64,000 bases of DNA from Pachyseris speciosa (taxonomy: Eukaryota > Cnidaria > Anthozoa > Scleractinia > Pachyseridae): assembly GCA_016490735.1 (NCBI GenBank), contig JAEMWC010000165.1:951001-1015000 (forward strand). The letters run 5' to 3'. Below the pieces are notes generated by a model. It was not told where the DNA came from. It made no database searches and saw nothing but the letters and a program-made list of their open reading frames with translations. The translations under genes and the position numbers were made by a program. Of the stretch, positions 15,001 through 25,500 are shown one piece after another (positions within the stretch are counted from its first letter, which is position 1; each line of letters begins with the position of its first letter).

Positions 15001-16350
15001 AACAGGATGCTGATTACCTCCTTTGTTAACATGGAGTAGCAGGTAACTCGCCTGATTGTCCACACTAACACTTGTTTATGTTCTGCTTTCAGGCCCTCCA
15101 CCTCCGCCCCCTCCATCCATGTTTCCTGGTGTGAGAAGACATCCCGCTGAAATGATGATGACTCCTCCCCGGGCTCCCTTCCCTCCACCGCCCGGACACG
15201 CTACTCCTCCTCCTGCTACTTCAACTCCTCAGGTGCGCATATTTCAGAGTCAGTTGAAAATCACCGCTAGTCTGTACTATTGATTTGACATTTTTACCAT
15301 TTTAACACCGTTGATACTGGACTCTGTTTCGTCTTTGCTCAGACCTGACAGTTTTCTGCCCATGTTGAGCACATTTGAAACTTTGCCTTTTGTTTTGCAG
15401 CCCTCTAAACCTGATGACCGCGATGCCAAGGATGGATCACCTCACCTTCCTCCCCCACCTCCTCCCCCCATGTCAGGATATGGCCCAAGGCCACTCCCAC
15501 CTATGATGGGAATGCACCGATTCCCCCTTCCTCCTCCTATGATGCCCCCTCCTGTTTCTGGTGGACATGGACCTCGTAAGTATCTTTGCGTGTTAGATGC
15601 AGTGTTATCCCGCTTTCCTGTGCTGATATGGGCCGAGTTACCTGTTCCCCATCTCGTGTCTCTGGTAGTTCAGTTATACGTTTGCCCGCTTTGGTTTCTC
15701 AGTTACACGCTCCCCGCGCGTTTTGTACGCTTACTGCTAGCACCCACCCCCAACCCTACTACTGTCAGACGATATTGCAATGATCATCAAGGGAAAAGTA
15801 ACGCCCGTTGTTTTCGTGCGCCTGCTACCACTTGTGTTTACTTGTGCAAGCTGCCAGTTGCATGTGTCTTGCGTCTAATGTTGAGTCATTAGCCCATTTC
15901 TGAATTACATTTGGCCTCTTTTTCAAAACGACTCCTGGTGCTCATCCTTTCATATGAAAATAAGCTTTCATTCATATGTAAATTAAACTCATTTTTATAC
16001 GAATGGATGAACATCAGGCCTCGCTTTGAAAAGGAGGTCAAAGGTAATTCGTAAAATGGCCTAATCGCGCGCTTACCGTCATTTCGTTTCCCACGCTTTT
16101 CCCAAGTTTGTGCTTTTGAGTGGAGGTCACTAATTACGTTTCCTGCGCTTGCCGTTACTGAGCAACCGAAATACAAACTTCGCTGCCTTGTTGTCTATTA
16201 CATTTTTTTAGCCCTCCACTGAATACTTTCATTCAAGTCTTTTTTCTTTTCTTTTCTTTTCTTTTTACAGTTCCAAGACCAATGCTTCCTCCCTCCATGC
16301 TGAGAGGACATCTGCCACCTCCTATGCAAGGCCCCAGGCCATCATCGTGA
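53..16350 (+). CDS. TANGO1/cTAGE5-family ER export factor (MIA2/MIA3-like), possibly 5'-incomplete
   Basis: TANGO1/cTAGE5 proteins sit at ER exit sites and help load bulky cargo such as collagen and lipoprotein into COPII carriers (family knowledge). Coding exons: 53-160, 1320-1362, 2410-2519, 4160-4237, 5177-5287, 5951-6001, 6295-6399, 7095-7126, 7581-7671, 8173-8239, 8488-8537, 8885-8975, 9183-9321, 9853-9954, 10990-11050, 11540-11575, 12027-12094, 12280-12347, 13100-13127, 13550-13608, 15093-15232, 15401-15575, 16271-16350. All junctions are GT-AG and in phase, giving 630 aa. A hydrophobic segment lies at residues ~15-34. Residues ~50-455 are charged heptad-like coiled coil and include LSNMEAKAHQNW (~414-425), a family hallmark late in the coiled coil. 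Residues ~470-630 are proline-rich, as expected for the Sec23-binding tail. The first exon opens with ATG directly after a splice acceptor, so it may be a translation start (short cTAGE5-like form) or an internal exon of a longer TANGO1 whose SH3 part lies outside the window. Confidence 0.9.
161..1319 (+). other. First visible intron of the TANGO1/cTAGE5-like gene
   Basis: The intron opens GTAAGT and closes with TTTGACAG. At about 478-516 a 12-bp unit around TGTCCATGTAC is repeated three times in tandem. I see no coding sequence or transposon ends in the rest. Confidence 0.6.
1496..1637. mobile_element. MITE with ~18-bp inverted ends and TA target duplication
   Basis: The ends GGCCAATCCCGCATTCCA and, inverted, GACCTTTCCCGCATTCCA differ at three positions. 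Both sides are flanked by TA. A second inner inverted pair reads GGGTGGACA / TGTCCACCC. The 142-bp element lies in an intron of the TANGO1-like gene. TA duplication suggests the Tc1/mariner superfamily. Confidence 0.65.
2554..2687. mobile_element. Palindromic MITE, family B copy 1
   Basis: The two halves are mutual inverted repeats: the left arm starts TGTTGTGGTTCAATCTTATC and the right arm, inverted, reads TTGTTGTGTTTCAATTTTAT, with similarity continuing for about 45 bp. Related copies lie at 4783-4952 and 57801-57942. It has no coding capacity. Confidence 0.7.
2752..3090. mobile_element. Pogo/Tigger-like non-autonomous element
   Basis: The ends read CAGTCAAACCTCGATTATCC and AAGTTTGACTG, flanked by TA on both sides. 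The motif TCGATTATCCRGAC recurs in tandem near 3025-3053. The interior matches the element at 61691-61984 (for example GAAACAGGTTTGTTTTCCTT), so both belong to one family. The superfamily is assigned from end sequence and TA target only. Confidence 0.7.
3829..4141. mobile_element. Nested hairpin MITE
   Basis: A 36-bp arm at 3829-3864 (ACAAATCGACTGTGGTTTAG...) is repeated inverted at 3942-3977 with few mismatches. Inside it, GTGGACTCAC / GTGAGTCCAC forms an inner stem. A further inverted pair, TTTTACCACAAT near 3979 and ATTGTGGTAAAA near 4129, suggests the element extends to about 4141. It lies just upstream of exon 4160-4237. Confidence 0.6.
4783..4952. mobile_element. Palindromic MITE, family B copy 2
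   Basis: The right arm reads AAATTGAACCACAACATTTG, matching family B ends at 2554-2687 and 57801-57942. The left arm is more diverged. The centre carries TATGGTAATGTATGGTAATG, like the centre of copy 1. Confidence 0.55.
6534..6741. mobile_element. Palindromic MITE, family C copy 1
   Basis: The ends are TTGAAGGGTTTCATGCAAAA and its near-perfect inverse. Interior signatures include TTTTTGGCCTGTG and ATGTTTACCACGTGAAAACA. A second copy is at 22297-22500. The flanks read CAATTG on both sides. Confidence 0.7.
9955..10989 (+). other. Intron of the TANGO1/cTAGE5-like gene without recognised content
   Basis: The intron runs between exons 9853-9954 and 10990-11050. I recognise no exon, RNA gene or complete transposon in it. 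The short run TTTAAGTTTAAGTTTAAGTT near 10275 is the only tandem pattern noticed. Confidence 0.5.
11764..11862. mobile_element. Small fold-back MITE, family D copy
   Basis: An inner inverted pair reads GGAGTCGTATTG / CAATACGACTCC, and the outer right arm (AAAACGACTGTGTAGGAGAC) resembles the 69-bp element at 61721-61789 (AAAACGACTGCGTGGGAGGC). The left arm is degraded. Confidence 0.5.
12381..12421. repeat. (CTCC)n microsatellite
   Basis: About nine units of CCCT/CTCC lie in the intron between exons 12280-12347 and 13100-13127. It is polymorphism-prone and has no coding role. Confidence 0.9.
13737..14070 (-). mobile_element. 3' end of a non-LTR retrotransposon with (TTATC)n tail
   Basis: Read on the minus strand, a short open frame ends in a stop near 13963 (contains DDKNDPGLSSRKKFKTRMRQ), followed by an untranslated stretch and a (TTATC)n tail at 13737-13775. 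The simple-repeat tail is typical of L2/CR1-like LINEs, and 39549-39963 has the same tail type on the plus strand. The peptide itself is not recognised. Confidence 0.5.
14220..14351. mobile_element. Palindromic MITE with TAGCCTGC ends
   Basis: The ends TAGCCTGC and GCAGGCTA enclose inner GAAAGG...CCTTTC-type complementarity. The flank CACTAG occurs on both sides (14214-14219 and 14352-14357), a likely target duplication. Confidence 0.55.
14466..14730. mobile_element. 265-bp MITE with ~35-bp inverted ends and 9-bp target duplication
   Basis: The left arm TTCCCTGCAAGCAGAGG... and the right arm ...CCTCTGCTAGCAGGGAA continue as CTTTTCCTTGTA / TACAAGGAAAAG. The flanks carry a perfect 9-bp duplication, GTGTAAGTT, at 14457-14465 and 14731-14739. 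A 9-bp duplication is typical of Mutator-like (MULE) elements. Confidence 0.85.
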
Positions 16351-16399
16351 ATAATCCAAATGAAGATGTATTTAAATATGACGAATTCCATTTTAATTG

Positions 16400-16405
16400 A
16401 ATAAA
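16400..16405 (+). terminator. Polyadenylation signal of the TANGO1/cTAGE5-like gene
   Basis: An AATAAA hexamer lies 50 nt after the stop codon at 16348-16350, in an AT-rich stretch. It is the first such hexamer after the stop and would give a very short 3'UTR. A distal alternative site cannot be excluded. Confidence 0.65.
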
Positions 16406-17280
16406 ATATTGCTTTTTATGGATGTTTAGTTTTCCTTGCGTCAAAACTATCAACTGACAAGCCAGTTCTGCTCGTCCTTTATAAATAAAAGAAACAACAA
16501 CCCCAAAATAATAAATTACGATCATTCGGGGAAGTGAATTCCTGAGAAAGTGAAAATCATTGACTTAAATTTTCACAAGTGACAGAAATTCATATCAGAA
16601 TCAAATGAGTTGTGCAAGGTTAACAGTTGGTCGTTTGTTGTTGATCATTATCATCACCATCCCGAGGAGAGACTACGTGACGTTAGTGGCGCATGAGACG
16701 AAAACAAGGAAACACGACGCCCGGGCGTACGACAGCCGTTCGCATTTCAGGACTTTGAGACCCTTTCTTAACCAGTACGCCTATGTCTTTGGTGTCCTTT
16801 TCCGTGAGATTTTGAAGGCCGGCTTGTAAACCTCATGATCAACACCTAATCTGAAAGAGCTGGAAACTTTTTGCCGATAGCTAGTGCGGTAAATTATAAA
16901 AGCGCTCATAATGAGCCCAGCTTCTTAACCTTAACGTGCTGTCTTCACGCCTGTAGATGAAAACGCAAGAGTGTCAACGATGCCACAGGATGGTAGCGCG
17001 TCCTTTGGTCTTCATTTGATGCTCTAACCAGCTCTTTATTCGGATTTTTTACTCTGTCTTTTTTTTCAACGTTGTTCTCGTTTTAATCTCACTTTTATTT
17101 TCTTATCAACATATTCTCTTTAGGATTTAGCAGTCTTTCATTTTTCCTTATTTCCTGACCCGCTTAGATGCTACCTGCGGGGTAGGTAATTCTGTGTTTG
17201 TGAATGATATATGATATAAATCATATATGCGTTCACAACTACGAGGATCATTTCTTCGCGTTTCACGGTAACATGTATTC

Positions 17281-17333
17281 ATAATTGACCAGCTCCCAAA
17301 CGTCAGTAGCTTGATAGCTTATTGTCTAGAGCA

Positions 17334-17367
<34 letters not shown>

Positions 17368-17460
17368 CCGTTGAAGTCCTGAATTTTTTTTCAGGCTTCT
17401 TTTGGCAATTGCATAAATTGCGTTCACAACTGCGAGGATCATTTCTTAATTTCATTTCAA
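17281..17460 (+). mobile_element. tRNA-derived SINE, family 1 copy A
   Basis: A degenerate tRNA-like head has a box-A-like stretch (TAGCTTATTGTCTAGAGC) and a B-box GGGTTCAAACCCC, followed by a body with GAAGTCCTGAA and a tail GTTCACAACTGCGAGGATCA. It aligns end to end with 22636-22818. A separate tail fragment (GTTCACAACTACGAGGATCA) lies just upstream at 17227-17270. Confidence 0.75.
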
Positions 17461-18403
17461 TTCTGTATTTATTTAATACCGCGTCTAATAAAATCAACTT
17501 CAACTTCAACCCCGCCGACCATCCCAAAACGACAAGGTTTTAACGGTTCAGTTAGTCGATTGCGTAATTTAGCTAACTATTGGTCTTAATTAATGAACTC
17601 CCCCTCAAGGCTGGCTTTCACTAAGCGTATGAAGTTTTCAATGTCTCTTTTCCGTTGTATTTCCCAAAAATAGAGGCAAGGAAGTCAAAATTAATAGAAA
17701 TCAAAACGCTTATCTTAAGTTGCACATCCTGACTATCAAGTTCTTACACAATGGTCACAATGGTACGGCGAAACGCCATCAAGGACGTGAGAAACACAGG
17801 AAAGTTGGCCGTTTCTTTTACGGCGTAAGCACATGCGTAAAAGCAAAGAAATTAGCGATTTTCAATCAAGTATCTTAAAACGAAATCGTGACAGACGCCA
17901 GCAACGCAGAGTCAATCAGAATTCGAAGCAATGACACGTACCGGCGCCAAGCGCGGGAAATTACGTGCGGCTGGCGAAGCCGCGAGGAACGAAGCCCCAA
18001 CCTCTCCTCCTTTTTTTGCCAGTAATTTGCATAATTTTAACTTATCGCGTGGCTCTGAGGAACAAAGGACGACCGCTCGCGGTCTAAGTTACGATTGGTT
18101 TGAGTTTTCGTTCTCATTCGTTAAAAATTTTGTGCGTGTTTTTCATTTCTAACCAATCACAAAGCGAAGAAAAGAAAAAAACGAAGTGAACGAGAATTAC
18201 CCTCGCTGTTCAACTGAAAACCACTCTAACACTTGCGTACGTTGTGTTTATTCTACCACCATAGTTAGTAACTATGCCACCAGTGAAGGATAAAAGCACC
18301 GTTAGGTCTTCTCTCTAAGCTATAGTTAACAATTATTTACTGAGCCGCGAAGCGGCGAGGTAAATATCCACCACTTTCACCGACACTGAGGTGAATAATT
18401 GTT

Positions 18404-18599
18404 TTAGTATATACCACACAAGCTGAATAATTAGCGGACCAAAACATTACTTTATGTGTGACGATATACCGACAAGCAGTCGGAAATTGTAAAATCTCGC
18501 GCGCCGGCTGCTCGGAGGTGAATAGTACATGCTAATCACCTCCGAGTTGGCCAATCAGAGCGCGCGAAAAGCTCTATTCACTTGCGTGGCATATACTAA
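18404..18599. mobile_element. MITE with TTAGTATAT ends
   Basis: The left end TTAGTATATACCACACAAG and the inverted right end TTAGTATATGCCACGCAAG match closely. A central inverted pair reads GGAGGTGAATAG...CTAATCACCTCC. The adjacent 18328-18403 stretch (around GCCGCGAAGCGGC) may be part of a larger or second element. Confidence 0.55.
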
Positions 18600-19506
18600 T
18601 AGTTCTTTTTATCTCATGGAAAGCTTGTTATGGGATGAACGTTTGGCTCAAGCTATAATCTTCATGTGAAAAGTTAATCTATTTTTCCTTTAAATGTAAA
18701 AAGCAAACACGCTACTTCATGGTAGGACAATGTTTTTTATTCATTCAATTCTGGCCTCAGCACCTAGCCGATTAAAGTAACCCTAGATCAAAGACGATTA
18801 ATCGACGATAAATCGATTTCTATGTGCCTTACGAGTCTCTTCATCTTTCACACATACAGTGTGAGAACGAACCACAAGAGTAGCTATACTTTGAGACATT
18901 TTGACCCAACCCAACCCCACCCCAGCCCACAATACCCGCGAGCTTTTTGTTTAGCTACACTAGCTTGGGGGTGTGACCAAACGTTAAAACTCTAAAAGTG
19001 AACTGATAACACAACTAAAAACGTAGAATGCAACGAGAAAAACGTTTTCTCTGGCTGGATGAAAACGACGCTTCGTTGCCCTGCGTTGGTTAAACAAGTT
19101 GTTGTTCTTTGGGGTGTCAGCCACAAAAACAACCGAGCCAAATACACTGAGTTCCGGGCACGTTTTGTGCTCTACAGTCTTCGTTGATTGGCTCCACACT
19201 AAGATGTATCCAAAGTTACAAACGTTAAAACCACCCTGTACAACGTAATAAAACCGCCACCAGAAAACACTGCTTGGTAGCTTTATTCGAATGGTGAACG
19301 GTGTCCAGGATTTTATCCACGATTTCAAGTTAAAACCATCTTCCGTTAGATGATAAACAGCATCACAGGAAATAGCTGCTCCGCCGAATTTGAAGCTCCC
19401 AGAACGGTGACAAGCACCAATTAAAACCAGTACCAAATGGCATCCAGAGCTGGGAATTGTTAAAACAGGTCTCAGTTCCGTTTTAAGAAACTCGTTAAAA
19501 AAATGG

Positions 19507-22500
19507 CTATACTTTCGAACCCAGACGAGCAAAGACTGACTTTTCATCTCCACTCAGTGTAAGTCCTATGGATCGTTTGACAGGTTTCACCGGTTTGACC
19601 GGTTTGGTTGTTCCTCCCTTTCGTTTAACCGGTTGTAACACGCTGTGGCTAGTATAGTCTATTTCAGCCGGTTCCTCGTCGCTGGAGGGATGCCGTATTC
19701 TTGGGTTTACGGCCTGAACTGTTGCACGCGTTGTGGGCGAAGCGACATCACCAAGACGACTGAACACGGAGGTTTGACCTTTCTCCTGTGGCAAATTTAA
19801 CAGTGAAAAATGGCGTGTAAAATTTTAACACTTATTTTGTTTTTGATATTCCAGAAAAAACGAATTAATAGTTCGACAAGGAAATTAAAGAAAAACAACA
19901 AGTATAGGAAATCGCACGACAGTGAGCACAAGTGCAATGTGAGAACTTTCAAAATCAAGAGTACTTATACATGACGAACTACGAATTGTATGAGGTTGCG
20001 CAATTTGTAATCTATCGTGTATCCTATTGCCCCAAAAGATCATTCCAGAGAATTACAACTTCAGTTTATTTGCCTTTTCGTCCACTTTCAACCGTCAAAA
20101 CGTTGAAATTTGTCACTTTCGGCTGTTCTTACACTGTACGCGCCATTGCCATGGAAACTTGATAGGTATCCCTGCGGAGTACAATTTGGGATTAATTTAC
20201 CGCTCTCGACCAATCATAATTGAGTAACTTTGTTGAGTGTACTATAAAGACACAAACCAGTTGAACTATCCAGGTACCACAAGTGTTCTTCTTTTTTCTT
20301 CTTTAAAAACAAAACAAAACAAAACAGGTTCTTTCTCAACTTTGTTCCAGACATTTGTCTCGGGAATAACGGGGATAATAAGGCGACTAAAGCGAGCGAA
20401 ACACACAAGCGTGCAAAAATTTGCCTCCCGCGAGAAGTCGTAATGCGCGAGAAGCGAGCACGAGCACGAGCTCGCGCGTGTACTTTACTATCCGGAAGAA
20501 ATAAAGGACAACTTGCAATATTACAAGAAAGGCATCAAATGAATCCATAAATATAACAAATAGTGTACAAAAAATCTCCCTATAAAAGTATCGAAGTCCC
20601 TTTTTTTTTCAGGACGATTCAAGGAAACATTGTCCATAATGACCATATAGGGTACAGCCCAAACATGACAACAAATTTAAAAGCTGTAAAGGTGAGTCAC
20701 CCACCATTAACTTCACAGTCACGCTTGTTTTCAACGGTTTCAGTGTTTTCACTTCAGTTTTCTTAGGCTCTCTGACCGTCACTGGTAAAGGAGGACTTTC
20801 TGCGCCTAGTCGATCAAACACTGATTGCCTCTTTATCACCTTCGCTTTGTTAACTGCTAGGAAACAAAATTAATAAGGACACAGAAGAAAAACGAGATTT
20901 GTAATGAGTATTTTTCAACCATTGCAATCCTACTAAGCCACTTATGCTCTCGCCGGGAATCTTTCAAAAGAGGTTTATTCACAAAGACATTGGTTGAAAC
21001 TTTGGTTCATGTGATCCTTTAAGAATTCATCTCAGAAATTTTTTCCTCAGTATAGACTGCTAAACCATCCTTATCTTATTATGTTGGTTCAACAAAAAAC
21101 AACACATGCGGCATTTGAATCAAAACCCTCAAGTTAGCAACAACTACAGCGGGTGTAATATGGGTGTTCGAGAATTTGGCCTTTTGTCACGTTCGATGAT
21201 TTTCATCTCCTTCTGAGTTTTTAAGAGGAGGCAGGGTGGCTGAGCGGTTAGAGTACTGAACTTGCAATGTAGTGGCCCCAGGTTCAAGTCTTGATCTAGC
21301 TTGGCCACACTTGTAAATAGCCAACTGGTCTGCACTTACCAGTTGTGATTCTTAACCTGTTATGTTAATTTGAATTATTTGTTTCATGTATTTGCTCGGC
21401 CCCACTAGCCTTTGTGCGCTATAAATACTGCCGAGGGTAAATAAAGGCCATTTTTAAGAGAATAAAAGCGCTGTTTTGGAGTCTATGTACCGCAGAAGCA
21501 GTATAGAATGTGTCATAGTCAATAGGTGGTTGAGGAGATCATGACTGTAGAGTACACACCACAATTGCTGCTTACCTGCTACAAGGGCAGCAACCTGTTT
21601 CTGCTTTGCAACTAACTTCTTGCTCCGTTCAGTTGACCCCTGTGGCATCTTCACCTTCAGTGTGTGCTCCTCTGATTCAGCCTTGGAGGTGACTTTCTGT
21701 GGTTTACTTGCAATCACCTTGACACTTTTTCCACTAAATCTGAAGGAAAGAAGACCTGCTTAGTCCAAGGCATAAGTATGGCAGCAGCATAACCTTTACC
21801 GACAAGGAGTCTCCTTCCCAAACCCATTGGTTAGCCAAGAGTAAATGTTCTTGACTTTTCACTGACTTTCAGGTGGAAATTAGAATTTCCCTGACTTTTC
21901 TCTGACCTTAAAAGAAATCTTTTTTTTCCATGACTGTGGCAAACCTATTAGGTATTTATTCAAGTGAAAACAGGAGGTGGCTTGTATCCCCATGACACAC
22001 CTTTCAGACAATGTTTTCTGGCCTCTGGCCGGCTGGGGTTTGTCTGGCAAAACTGTTTGAATTGTCAGTCTTTTCTTGGTTGGTGACGGTGATCCTGCAG
22101 CTCCTTGCACAGGGCTACTTGTGCCGTTATCTGACCTCTGACTGCTGATCCAGTGATCCACCATGCGACCTGCAGCTACAACCACGACAACATGTAAGCG
22201 AAACATCTGCATTCAAGTAGGATATGTTGACAACAGAACCTGGGTGTTTGGTTCTCCTATCAGAATCATGTGAAAACGGTAACATAAAATACTTAATTGA
22301 AGGGATGGGAATAAGTCACAATGCTTAGTGAGTTTTTGGGTGAACACATTTTTTGGCCTGTGCTTTCTTGAAAACTAAGCACAAAACAGTGACAAAAAAT
22401 GTTTACCACATGAAAACAAGCCTGTGTGAGAGAAATAAGCTGTTTTTCAGCAAAATAAAAGAAAATTTCACTTAGCATGGTTTTATTCCAAGCCCTTCAA

Positions 22501-25500
22501 TTGTGTACCAGGGCACCAAACCAGTGACTCTCTGATTGTGTGAGTTAGTGAAAGTACATGTGCCACATGTGCCACATTATTTCATATACATCATTTCACA
22601 CTCCGCTCTTTCACAGGAACATATGAACCAGCCCTATAATTGACCTGCTCCCAACGTCAGTGGTTTCATAGCTCAGTTGGTTAGAGCATTGCACCAGTAT
22701 CCCCGGTCACGGTTTCAAACCCCATTGAAGTCCTGAAATTTTTCAGATTTCTCTTTGCAATTGCATAAATTGTGTTCACAACTGCGAGGATCTTTCTCCA
22801 TTTGATTTGATTTGACATTTTTAATAACTAGCTACTATACCAAAAAAAACTCCATACAAATTCAAGTTTACAGGTCAATACATGATTTAAAATACCTGTA
22901 GATTTCCGTTTTGTACCAACAGAAGCTTGTTTGCCGGGTGACTCTGAAGCTGACAACTCAGGATCATCTGTGACAGCCATGTCTTTTGCTGACTTCTCTC
23001 TTACACTCTGTATATTGATTTACACAATGTGACAGTTAATACCTATGGCTTTGTTCTTATTCATCTTATGATAAAAGTCATTTTGATGTGGATCATGAAG
23101 TTCTGAGATTGGTGAATTTTAATTATTGCATCAGATTTTCATTGCCTGATGAAAACTAGAAGCAAGTAGTTGATACGTCATGATCCAGATCAAAGTGACA
23201 GTCCATACAATTACACAAATGAGAAAACAATGTTATCATGATTCCAAACCATGATACATTGCAGTTAACACATTATAACGACAAACACAGGAACCGTTCC
23301 AGTCAGTTTTGTATGACAAGAGGAACAAGAATTAGAACACAGCTATTAAAGAGAGGTTCCCTAGTGTTCTCGCATGAGAGATGCTAGAGCAATAATTCCA
23401 TTTTAAATGAGAACATAACACCTGTATACTCCCAAATGGATATAAGCATGCAAATATTCATTTTAGTACATATTTTCAGAGGCAATTATTAGCATTAACA
23501 AGCCCAAATGTTGAGGAATGTCTACACACTGAAATCATGCTGAGAGAAACAAACAATGCATCACTGGGATTCATACCTGTGCATGAACTTCTTTGCCATG
23601 CCTTAAAATTGCGATAATGTCACCCATCACTGTAATTCCCATGTCGCGCAAAATCTCCTGAAATTCAAGTAAAACAATGTCTTCGTAATTGCCTAACTCC
23701 CAACCACTAAGTCTTTAAAGTAACAATTCCCTGAAAGTTCATTATCTGCATTGTTAAAAGAGCACTTATAAAGAGTTTTCTGGTCAACTTGAAGCACTAC
23801 AGCCTCTCTTACCCTAAGTCATTCAGTTCTAATCAGTAAACTGTTTTACAATAGACAAGAATGGATAGATATTTAATTTTGAGTCCTGTACAGGCACAGA
23901 CAAGGACTTATAATAATATTGTGGAGTCCTCAGCTGTGACTGAATAACTTGTCAGAAGACTAAAGAACAACTGTATGCAATCTGTTCTGTCACTTCACTG
24001 CTAATTACTCCATGAGCCAAAGAAATGGACTTCATGCAAATCTATGTAGTGCACTCCTCCTCTTGTTTGATATTTTACATCAAGATGTTTTAACCCATTG
24101 ACTACCGCAGGTTTTTACATTTTCGGAGTGATTTTCCACCTATAAACGATGAATAGCAATTCGTGACTCTTTATTTGAACTACCAGGGAAAAGTGGTGCT
24201 GTCCTAAGCCACTGGAGTCTCAAGGTTTCTGAAAACGTCATTTTGACGTAGCTATTTTTTATCCGTGAAGCGACAACAATGGCCCAAGTTCGGTTTGCTT
24301 GTGATTTCTGCTAAATTTACAGCCATTTTTCATCTTTAGCGGCTGCCTGATGAGCATCATTAAGCGTGACGGTAGCTAAGAGTCCACTTTCTCAAAGAAT
24401 CGAGCAAGGTGATGTACTTTGTTGTTGAATTTGGCTTGTTACTCGACGAACTGGGAATTTGGCCGGTCGAACACTTAGTACCTTTGGGACTCGACTATTG
24501 ATGAATTTCTCGACCTACCGCCACATATTTTGGAATTTCTTTGTACTGAAGATGACCACGAGCAGGAAATTTTGGCGGTAGGTCGGAGTGGCTGTAGACT
24601 TAGTTTATATGTGAAAGAATTGGGGGAAGGAACGGGCGCTGTCAAAAATTCTCCTTAGTTCCCAGCATGCAATGCACTCAAGATGTTGAAAATGTCGGGA
24701 AGGCCCAAATGCACTGGAACAAAAGGCTGTATCTACGCTCGGGAGAAGAATATGAACAACAAAAGTCATTTCTAAGCTAGAAAAAGGACTGAATTTCGTT
24801 ATGATGGTTGAATGTTGGTTTTTCGACGATGATTTCCCTAAAAAACATGAAGGCAAAAAGGGGCATTTTTGTTGTTTCTCTTTGACATTAAAAACAGCCA
24901 GTTTCGTTCTTGTCCAAACTCAAAAGGCCATATTTGGTAAAAATCGCTACGTTTCTTGCATTTATTGGATATCCAAATTTAAAGGGCATTCCATTTCGTG
25001 CTCACAACTAACAGTTAAGGCAATATTCATGCGATTGAGAAAGTTGCAATGTTTTGAAGCATGGGAGTTTTTTACGGCCGGTTTTGGCCGGCACGGGTGC
25101 CAATGGGTTAATCAACAGTATGTGCAGCTAAAACCATATATTTTTTGTCCACCTTAGAGCTATTTAATCAGTCACTTGCACTGAGCAGTCTCTTACTATA
25201 ATCTGAAATGATATTGCTGGAACACAATAGCATGGATTTTGCTCATATACATGTACATTTATCACTTTCCAGACTAAACTGAAATATTTTGTTCTATCAT
25301 ATATCTAAAAGTATTAATTAAAAGCTTTCATGGACACTGATTGAAATATGATCTTTTCCAGGACTAAATTTCAAACCTTTGAGAGATCCGGTAACATGTC
25401 CTCCTGAATCCTGTTGTCATAAAATATTACTGCATAACTGAAGGGAAACAAACAAAAAACAGGATATAGCCAAACTGAAGAGGAAGGCTTTCATCTCAGA

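Larger units (their letters stand above)
16406..19506. other. Intergenic space between two convergent genes
   Basis: The region between the 3' ends of the TANGO1-like gene (+) and the C19orf47-like gene (-) holds SINE sequence (17227-17460), an inverted-repeat element (18404-18599) and otherwise no feature I can identify. The part next to 19507 is probably the 3'UTR of the minus-strand gene; TTTATT at 18736-18741 would read AATAAA on that strand. A long open frame at 18984-19553 (minus) overlaps the coding end in another frame and is not believed. Confidence 0.5.

Noticed and set aside
15311..15892. A 193-codon frame around the proline-rich exon
   Set aside because: Only 15401-15575 is exon. 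The rest reads through introns past a proper acceptor and donor.
18984..19553. A 189-codon minus-strand open frame
   Set aside because: It overlaps the end of the C19orf47-like coding exon in another frame and lies mostly in its likely 3'UTR; no recognisable domain.
21144..21335. A 63-codon minus-strand frame (DLNLGPLHCKFSTLT)
   Set aside because: It is a translated tRNA-derived SINE head, a common false protein hit.
22660..22735. A tRNA gene
   Set aside because: A and B boxes are present, but the copy is followed by a shared SINE body and tail and recurs at 17.3 kb, so it is a retroposon head.
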